Part shown: positions 58,764 to 64,000 of the stretch, one piece after another | How the letters are laid out: every line of letters starts with the position of its first letter | Position numbering within the stretch: the stretch's first letter is position 1 | Assembly (NCBI RefSeq): GCF_040676675.1 | Contig: NZ_JBFAPK010000039.1 | Coordinates: forward strand, 1-64,000 | Direction of reading: 5' to 3' | From: JBFAPK01 sp040676675 | Lineage (GTDB): Bacteria; Actinomycetota; Actinomycetes; Mycobacteriales; Micromonosporaceae | Length of the DNA: 64,000 nucleotides | Notes under the pieces: model-generated | Seen by the model: only the letters and a program-made list of their open reading frames with translations | The model's database searches: none | Told to the model about the DNA's origin: nothing | Position numbers and translations under genes: made by a program

Positions 58764-61553
58764 ATGGCCGGAGAGTTCCACGATGCGGCGCGGGCGTCCG
58801 GCTGGACGATCGCGGACGGCGCGGTACGCGGTCCGCACGGCACCGAGGCGTGGCTCGACGGGGGCGGAGACGGTCGTCCCGACCATGAACACCTGTGCTT
58901 CGGGGGCGAGTCGGGCGGCCACCGGTTCACCTTCGCCGTCTCGTTCGCGGACCCGCACCGCCGATCTGACATCGCCAAGTACCGCCGCTCTGACATCGCC
59001 AAGCGGGCCCTGCACGGACCGGACGCGGTGGCCGCCGGCGCGGTGGTGCCGTGGCTGGACCGGATGCGTGAGCTGGCCGGAGTGTGGGTGCGCGCGGACG
59101 CCGGACCGTGGTGGCCGCTCGGCGGCGGGACCGGCAGCGATCGGGTCGCCCGGCCGTCGGGCCAGGTCCAGGAGCGGGTGACCGCGTGGCTGGAGACGCT
59201 GGTCCGGGACCCGGCCGCCGAGGCCGTGGGCCGTGGCGAGCGCACGCTGGAGATTCTGCGCGGTGCGGGCTGGCGGCCCGCCGTATCCCGTACCGGCAAG
59301 GCGAAGCCGGGGTTTCGCTGCCTGGCCGCCGCGACGTCGCGCGGCCCGGGCGGCGCGAAGCACCGCGTCGAGTACGTCCTCATGGGCGACGCCCGCCTGC
59401 CCGAGGCCCTGCTGTGGCGCTACGAACTGCCCGCGGTCGGCGGGAAACCGGTCGAGAAGGCGACGCTGCTGGTCGACGTCACCGGCGCGATGGACCCGGA
59501 CGTGCCGCTCACGGTGGGCGGCGACCGGCTCGCCACCGTGCTCGGGGTGCTCACGCGCGAGGCACCGGCGATGGAGACGGGCGGGTCGCTGCGAGCGCGC
59601 CTGGCGCTGTTGACGGTCGCCGCCGCGCTTCGGGTGCACTGGAATTTCAGCGCCTACCGCGCCGGCTTCCGGGAAGAGCTGGGTAGCGGGTTCTCCACGC
59701 GGGAAGCACCGCCACTGGACGAGGCTGCCGCGGCGGTCCGGGCCGCACCGAACAACGGTGCGCGGTGGCTGGCGTTCGGCCTGGCCGCGGTTGAGGGCGA
59801 CCTGCGCCACTTCGCTGTCGGGGCATTCGCGAAGGCCGCCGAGTTGGACACCGGAAACGCCGTGCCGCTGCTGTGGCACGGCTGGCTCCTGCGCGCCCTC
59901 GACCGCGATCTGGCGCTGGCCCAGCTCGACCGCGCCGCCGCGGCCGGCGACATGGTCGGCCTCGCGCGCGAGCTCCAGGGAGACATTCTGCGCCTGCACG
60001 GCGACCGAGACGCCGCCCTGGCCGCCTACGCCCGTGCCACCGAGGAGGACCCCGGACACGCGGACGGATGGCTGTCTCACGGACTGCACCTGGCCAAGTA
60101 CGGCAGGGCGGCGGAAGCCGTACGGGTCCTCACCGAGGCGGCGGCGAGGCACCCCGACAGCCGGGTCGCGTACTACCTCGGCTACGCGCGGCTGCTCTCG
60201 GGCGACCGGGACGGTGCCCTCGACGCGCTGGAGGACGCGGTGCGCCGAGACCCCGGGCTCGCCTCCACCATCGTCGAGGACGCCGATCTGGCGCCGTTGC
60301 GCGGGCAACCGCGGTTCGACGCCCTTCCCGCGTTCGCGGCCGCGGAGGAGGCGGCGCTGCATCGGCGCACGCGCGACGCGGTACGGCCGACCGGGGCGGC
60401 ACCGGCGCTGCCCCGGAACCGGGCGAACGACCTCGACGCCGTCATGAACGTGCGCGACATCTTCCGCAGGCGGGTCGACGGCCACAGGAGGATCCACCCC
60501 TGGGGCGTCACCCACCCGGATACCCGCTGGTTCCTGGAGAGCGTCGGCCTGCCGCGCGAAGCCGGTACGTTCCGGCTGGATCGGTACTTCGACGGCATCG
60601 GCGGTTCGGCCCTGCGCGAGTACCATCCCGACGACCCCCACGGCCGCCTGTATGGTGCCGACCGGGTGCCCGCCGGCCTGGCGGGGCTGTTCGTCCTCGG
60701 CGAGCTCGACGGTGGCGCCGAGGCAGCGCTGGACGGGCGGACCGGCGAGGTGTACCGCGTGGCGGAGGACTTCTCCGTCAGCTGGCTCGCCACCGATCTG
60801 GAGGCGTTCCTCCTGCCCCGGTGCCTACCCGACGACGCCTGGATCTGGCGCCTGACCACGGACACCGTCGGCCTCCTCGACGGTCCGGACGTCGCCCGCA
60901 TCGGCGCGGGCAAGCTCGCCCTCGTGGTCGAGGGCCTCGACGGCAGCGGCCACGAACGGCTGCACGCGTTCCTGCGCGAACGCGGCGAGCTGCTGCACTG
61001 CCTACGCGTGACCGCAAACCTGGCCGCCGGCCTCGACCTCACCGGCATCGACCTCGCCACCTGCTGCCCCAAGCTGGCCGAGCTGCGCCTACGGAGCGGC
61101 ACGGTGAACGAGTCCGTGTTCCACCACCCGGCCTTGACGAAGCTCGTGCTCAGGGAGTCGGAGTACAAAGGGACGATCCGCGACCTCGACCTCGACGCCG
61201 GATCACGGTTGTCCGAGCTGTCGCTGGACGACTGCCTCGTGCACGCCGATACCCTCCGTGCCGGCCCGGGCTCGCCCCTGCGTTGGTTCCGCGCCGCTAT
61301 CGACGAGGACTACGGGTTCGTCTTCCCGAACCGGCTGGAGTTCGACAACTGCCCCGACCTGTCCCACATCGACATCGACTTCGACGCGGGAACCTGGGAA
61401 CTGGTCCTGCGCGGCAGCCTGCCCCGGCTGCGCGAGGTCAGCCAGGACGCCCGCCCGTACGGATCGTTCACCTCGACCGTGGTGGCCGCCACGCCCGCCG
61501 ACAAGAAGGCGTACCAGTCAATGATCAGAAAAGGTTCGCGGCACGCCCGGTGA
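58764..61553 (+). CDS. Large TPR-repeat protein of unknown function
   Basis: A 929-residue cytoplasmic protein. No signal or membrane segments. TPR-like helix pairs occupy about residues 330-500 (LAFGLAAVEGDLRHFAVGAFAKAAELDTGNAVPLLWHGWLLRALDRDLALAQL ... AYARATEEDPGHADGWLSHGLHLAKYGRAAEAVRVLTEAA). The last 350 residues contain a SUKH-like region and ordered LRR-like strands (LAELRLRSGTVNESVFHHPALTKLVL, LSELSLDDCLV). ATG 58764 follows GCAGGGGG. A 24-bp duplication (RRSDIAK) lies at residues 65-80. Its function is not evident. Confidence 0.7.
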   Translation: MAGEFHDAARASGWTIADGAVRGPHGTEAWLDGGGDGRPDHEHLCFGGESGGHRFTFAVSFADPHRRSDIAKYRRSDIAKRALHGPDAVAAGAVVPWLDRMRELAGVWVRADAGPWWPLGGGTGSDRVARPSGQVQERVTAWLETLVRDPAAEAVGRGERTLEILRGAGWRPAVSRTGKAKPGFRCLAAATSRGPGGAKHRVEYVLMGDARLPEALLWRYELPAVGGKPVEKATLLVDVTGAMDPDVPLTVGGDRLATVLGVLTREAPAMETGGSLRARLALLTVAAALRVHWNFSAYRAGFREELGSGFSTREAPPLDEAAAAVRAAPNNGARWLAFGLAAVEGDLRHFAVGAFAKAAELDTGNAVPLLWHGWLLRALDRDLALAQLDRAAAAGDMVGLARELQGDILRLHGDRDAALAAYARATEEDPGHADGWLSHGLHLAKYGRAAEAVRVLTEAAARHPDSRVAYYLGYARLLSGDRDGALDALEDAVRRDPGLASTIVEDADLAPLRGQPRFDALPAFAAAEEAALHRRTRDAVRPTGAAPALPRNRANDLDAVMNVRDIFRRRVDGHRRIHPWGVTHPDTRWFLESVGLPREAGTFRLDRYFDGIGGSALREYHPDDPHGRLYGADRVPAGLAGLFVLGELDGGAEAALDGRTGEVYRVAEDFSVSWLATDLEAFLLPRCLPDDAWIWRLTTDTVGLLDGPDVARIGAGKLALVVEGLDGSGHERLHAFLRERGELLHCLRVTANLAAGLDLTGIDLATCCPKLAELRLRSGTVNESVFHHPALTKLVLRESEYKGTIRDLDLDAGSRLSELSLDDCLVHADTLRAGPGSPLRWFRAAIDEDYGFVFPNRLEFDNCPDLSHIDIDFDAGTWELVLRGSLPRLREVSQDARPYGSFTSTVVAATPADKKAYQSMIRKGSRHAR
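58957..59004. repeat. 24-bp in-frame duplication in the TPR gene
   Basis: ACCGCCGATCTGACATCGCC at 58957 recurs at 58981 with one change. It encodes RRSDIAKY then RRSDIAKR. Confidence 0.9.
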
Positions 61554-61651
61554 GGCCAACCCGGGTCCCGACCGGTCCAGTCCCGGCGGAGGACCCCCGC
61601 CCCAACGAGCCACAGGCAATCCGAGTACCACCGGCCGAGGACGAGCACGCC

Positions 61652-62209
61652 CTAACCCCGGTCGGTGGCCGGGGCGCGGAGCCCGGCGAAGACGACGGCG
61701 AGCGTCCGGCGGCGCAGGTCGGAATCCCAGCCGCCCCGCAACGCGCCCTGGCAGACGCTCTCCAGCAGGGCCAACACCTCGTCGAGCCGGATCTCGGCGC
61801 GGACCGCGCCGGCCCGCTGCGCCCGGGCCAGCAGCTCCCCCACCGCGTCGGCCAGCGAGCCGAGCGGGGCGCCCACCGGGACGTCCGTCCCCTCGGCGGA
61901 GAGCAGCCCCACCACGGCCCGGTTCGCGGCGGCGCGCTCGACCAGCCGGCCGAAGAACTCGAACAGCGCACCCGCCGGATCGCCGTACGCGACCAGCTCC
62001 GCGGCGTCGTCAGTGACCTGCCGCAGCAGCCGTTTCAGCAGCGCCCGCAACAACTCGTGCTTGGTCGGGAAGTGGCGGAAGACGGTACCGATCGCGACGC
62101 CGGCCCGGCGGGCCACCTCCTCGGTCGACGCCTCCGGTCCGGCCTCGGCGAAGACGCGTTCGGCCGCCGCCAGGATCCGGGCCCGGTTGCGCTGAGCGTC
62201 CGCCCGCAT
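61652..62209 (-). CDS. TetR-family regulator
   Basis: A 185-residue regulator with the HTH NRARILAAAERVFAEAGPEASTEEVARRAGVAIGTVFRHFPTKHELL (about 7-55) and a helical C-terminus (LAERA, LSAEGTDVPVGAPLGSLADAVGELL). ATG 62209 is chosen at MRADAQRNR; no good SD is visible, and the frame extends further upstream. It is convergent with the TPR gene. The neighbouring TetR gene is 37 bp upstream on the same strand; they are different branches of the family. Its target is unknown. Confidence 0.85.
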   Translation of the reverse strand: MRADAQRNRARILAAAERVFAEAGPEASTEEVARRAGVAIGTVFRHFPTKHELLRALLKRLLRQVTDDAAELVAYGDPAGALFEFFGRLVERAAANRAVVGLLSAEGTDVPVGAPLGSLADAVGELLARAQRAGAVRAEIRLDEVLALLESVCQGALRGGWDSDLRRRTLAVVFAGLRAPATDRG

Positions 62210-62246
62210 CGGCCGGGTCGCGTCACCGAACAAGATCAGCCACCAC

Positions 62247-62927
62247 TCAGTACCGCGCCCGTTCTCTCGCGTCGAACCCGCTCGCCGGGGTGGCGAGCAT
62301 GGCGTCGAGGCCACGCTCGAAGAGATCGTCGTCGTTCCACGGCCCCTCGTCCAGATGCCCGGAGGCGACGAGGGTGGGATAGGCGGTGGGGTTCGCGGCC
62401 AGTTGTCGCCGCGCCACGGCCCGCGCCTCGGGATCCGCCGTCGTTCGCCAGGTGGTTTCGGTGAGGGCCGCGCCGATCACGTAGTTGGCCACCATCCGGG
62501 TGACCACCGCGAGGTGCACGCCCGTGTGACCACCGCGGACGAGCGCCGACTGCAGGAACTCGGTACGGGCGAGGACATTGGGACCGAGCATCGGTCGCCC
62601 GATCAGGTTGGGCGCCCAGGGATGGCGGAGCATGGCGCCGCGCCACCCGGACGTCAACGCCCGCACGTCGTCGCGCCAGTCGCCTTCGGCCGGAAGCGGC
62701 ACCTCGCCGAAGATCTCGTCGAGGGCCAGGTCGAGGACGTCGTCCTTGGTCTTCACGTGCCAGTAGAGCGCGGTCGAGGTGACCGCGAGGCGCTGGGCCA
62801 GACGCCGCATCGTCAGCCCGTCGATGCCGTGCTCGTCCAGCAGCGCGACCGCCGCCTCGACGATGCGCGCACGGGTCAGGGGCGCCGCCCGGCGGGGGCC
62901 GCGCCGCTCCTCGCGGAGCCAGATCAT
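62247..62927 (-). CDS. TetR-family regulator with TetR_C-type tetracycline-repressor-like C-terminus
   Basis: About 226 residues. HTH: LTRARIVEAAVALLDEHGIDGLTMRRLAQRLAVTSTALYWHVKTKDDVLDLALDEI. The C-terminal region (WRGAMLRHPWAPNLIGRPMLGPNVLARTEFLQSAL) matches the TetR_C group including TetR itself. ATG 62927 is preceded by GGTGGGG at a loose spacing; GTG 62996 is an alternative. A perfect 8+3+8 palindrome lies 100 bp upstream at 63025-63043, its likely operator. Confidence 0.87.
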   Translation of the reverse strand: MIWLREERRGPRRAAPLTRARIVEAAVALLDEHGIDGLTMRRLAQRLAVTSTALYWHVKTKDDVLDLALDEIFGEVPLPAEGDWRDDVRALTSGWRGAMLRHPWAPNLIGRPMLGPNVLARTEFLQSALVRGGHTGVHLAVVTRMVANYVIGAALTETTWRTTADPEARAVARRQLAANPTAYPTLVASGHLDEGPWNDDDLFERGLDAMLATPASGFDARERARY

Positions 62928-63024
62928 GCCGGCCCCACCGCCACGCCGGCCACCCGGCTCCCCGGCCGGCGATCCACTCAACTCGGTCGCGTCCACCCGC
63001 GACACTCTAGTACAGTGCGCAGGC

Positions 63025-63043
63025 AACTTAACGTTGTTAAGTT
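63025..63043. promoter_or_regulatory. Palindromic operator AACTTAAC-GTT-GTTAAGTT
   Basis: Perfect 8-bp arms around a 3-bp centre, A/T-rich in a G/C-rich region, 100 bp upstream of the TetR start and 118 bp upstream of the rightward small gene. It probably binds the adjacent TetR protein and could control both directions. Confidence 0.75.
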
Positions 63044-63160
63044 ACTTGTTCATCGTTCAGTAACGTCGCGCGACCGCCGCGGGCTGCCACCGGCGACCCC
63101 CGGACGCGCCGGCAGACCGAACGGCAGCCTTCCTCCCGCCGGAAAGGACGCCACCGACCG

Positions 63161-63388
63161 ATGCCACTGATCCGGATACAGCTGGACAGCGACCGGTACA
63201 CCGCCCGCCGGGTGCGCGAACTCCAGCAGGCCGGCAAGGTCCACCACGAGTCCCGGAACGCCGCCCGCGACGAGGTCTGGCGGCGCGGGCGTACCCCCGC
63301 CGCCGAGCCGGTCTTCGTCGGCATCACGAACGGCGAGCCCGTCCGACTCATCTACGACGTCGAGGTCTACCCGGAGGCGACCCCCTGA
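63161..63388 (+). CDS. Small conserved-looking protein, unknown function
   Basis: A 75-residue protein (MPLIRIQLDSDRYTARRVREL ... EPVRLIYDVEVYPEATP). One basic helix is followed by short strands. No signal or membrane segment. ATG 63161 has GGAAAGGA upstream, and the codon use fits the window. It lies to the right of the TetR operator and may be under its control. Not recognised. Confidence 0.6.
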   Translation: MPLIRIQLDSDRYTARRVRELQQAGKVHHESRNAARDEVWRRGRTPAAEPVFVGITNGEPVRLIYDVEVYPEATP

Positions 63389-63445
63389 CCGGGCGCCCCG
63401 GCGTCGTCCTCCCGGGACGATGCACCGCCGGCCTATGCTGGTTCG

Positions 63446-64000
63446 ATGGTGGCGGTGGCCGAGGCGTACGCGGCGCTGGACGAGGGGCTCCGGAGCTGGG
63501 GTGAGCTGCCCGACGCCGAACTCGCCAACGCCCACGCCATCTTCCGGCCACGCCGGGTGCCGGCCCGGACCCTGCTGCAACGCGCCGGCGAGCCGGTCGA
63601 GCACGTCTGGTTCATCGTGCGCGGGTTGACCCGCATGTACTACGTCGCCGAGGGCGGGGCCGAACGCACCAAGGGGTTCCGGGCCGAGGGTGAGCTGGTC
63701 TGCTCGTACGCCTCGGCGCTACGCGGCGCACCCTCGCGGCAGTTCATCGAGACGCTGGAGCCGACCGAGCTGCTGGTCGCCCACCAGCCGGCGTTCGCCC
63801 GGCTCCGCGCCCGTCATCCGGCCTGGGCGACGGTACTCGGCGCGATGACCGAACGGCTCTTCCTCGACGAGGAGCGCCGCCACCGCGCCCTGCTGACCCA
63901 GGATGCCGCCGCCCGGTACCACGCCTTCGTCACCGAGCGGCCGGCGCTGGCCGCGCGACTCACCCAGCGCCAGATCGCCGCCTACGTCGGCGTCGCCCCG
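63446..64000 (+). CDS. Crp/Fnr-family transcriptional regulator, cut by the window end
   Basis: The first 185 residues of a Crp/Fnr-type regulator. The cyclic-nucleotide-binding-like domain reads IFRPRRVPARTLLQRAGEPVEHVWFIVRGLTRMYYVAEGGAERTKGFRAEGELVCSY, with helix C following (LGAMTERLFLDEERRHRALLTQDAAARYHAFV), and the start of the HTH (LTQRQIAAYVGVAP) runs off the edge. It lacks an obvious Fe-S cysteine set. ATG 63446 has no strong SD sequence; GTG 63449 and 63455 are options. The signal it senses is unknown. Confidence 0.85.
   Translation, partial: MVAVAEAYAALDEGLRSWGELPDAELANAHAIFRPRRVPARTLLQRAGEPVEHVWFIVRGLTRMYYVAEGGAERTKGFRAEGELVCSYASALRGAPSRQFIETLEPTELLVAHQPAFARLRARHPAWATVLGAMTERLFLDEERRHRALLTQDAAARYHAFVTERPALAARLTQRQIAAYVGVAP

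Overview
The window is very high-GC DNA with strongly G/C-biased third codon positions, many GTG starts, frequent 4-bp ATGA/GTGA stop/start overlaps, SARP, ECF-sigma, HxlR, TetR and ROK regulators, WXG100-like proteins and many secreted carbohydrate-active enzymes. This is an actinomycete chromosome; the style fits Micromonosporaceae, but I cannot prove the genus without a search. I see no rRNA, tRNA, CRISPR array, transposase or prophage.

Layout. 0.2-1.6 kb: an HxlR regulator divergent from a QorB/NmrA-type quinone reductase, with a palindromic operator between them. 1.7-9.4 kb: a minus-strand block holding a long coiled-coil protein with a C-terminal HEVTH metallopeptidase motif, GNAT and APH resistance-like enzymes, and a type VII-secretion-like set (two YbaB/EbfC proteins, an EspC-like WXG100 protein, a larger WXG/LXG-like protein and a membrane protein) with no secretion ATPase in sight. 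9.4-12 kb: a SigJ-like ECF sigma factor and an LtrA membrane protein. 12.2-15.9 kb: a large secreted GH87-like alpha-1,3-glucanase. 16-26 kb: a TetR/FAD-monooxygenase pair, an alpha/beta hydrolase, a giant SARP-AAA regulator, two membrane mannosyltransferase-like proteins (MptB-like and GT87), and a small secreted protein. 26-35 kb: SPFH, DUF2207, LemA, amphi-Trp, a second LtrA, a D-2-hydroxyacid dehydrogenase, a stand-alone maltokinase cap domain, an SDR/TetR pair with twin operators, and a P-loop GTPase-like operon with two small membrane proteins. 36.2-39.7 kb: a spermidine-synthase-like / DUF4247-like / glutathionylspermidine-synthase-like / DUF350-like operon. 40.1-44.5 kb: a compact RiPP cluster. 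44.7-49.6 kb: secreted carboxypeptidase-regulatory-repeat protein, HEAT-repeat protein and a Tat-exported GH71/GH99-like protein with beta-trefoil repeats. 49.7-58.4 kb: a sugar or uronate catabolic locus (NAD-dependent epimerase or uronate dehydrogenase, ABC importer, RspA-type enolase-superfamily dehydratase, ROK regulator, GH39 beta-xylosidase). 58.8-64 kb: a TPR protein, two TetR regulators, a small protein and a truncated Crp/Fnr regulator.

Most interesting system. The RiPP cluster (40139-44507) has three genes: a radical SAM enzyme whose SPASM-like C-terminus has no cysteines, a class IV (zinc-ligand-containing) lanthipeptide synthetase with an unusual repeat-rich tail, and a 47-residue precursor carrying the ALQxL leader motif and a four-cysteine core. 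The precursor has a 12-nt Shine-Dalgarno sequence that perfectly complements the 16S rRNA tail and is followed by a perfect 17-bp-stem terminator. A radical SAM enzyme together with a class IV synthetase suggests a hybrid-modified lanthipeptide.

Other non-coding structure of note: three copies of one ~60-bp palindromic repeat at gene ends (9.4, 49.7 and 55.5 kb); an ATCAAAYTGAT operator shared by the ABC/dehydratase promoter and the GH39 promoter; several palindromic operators beside their cognate regulators; and about a dozen short tandem duplications (13-66 bp units), many in frame inside genes.
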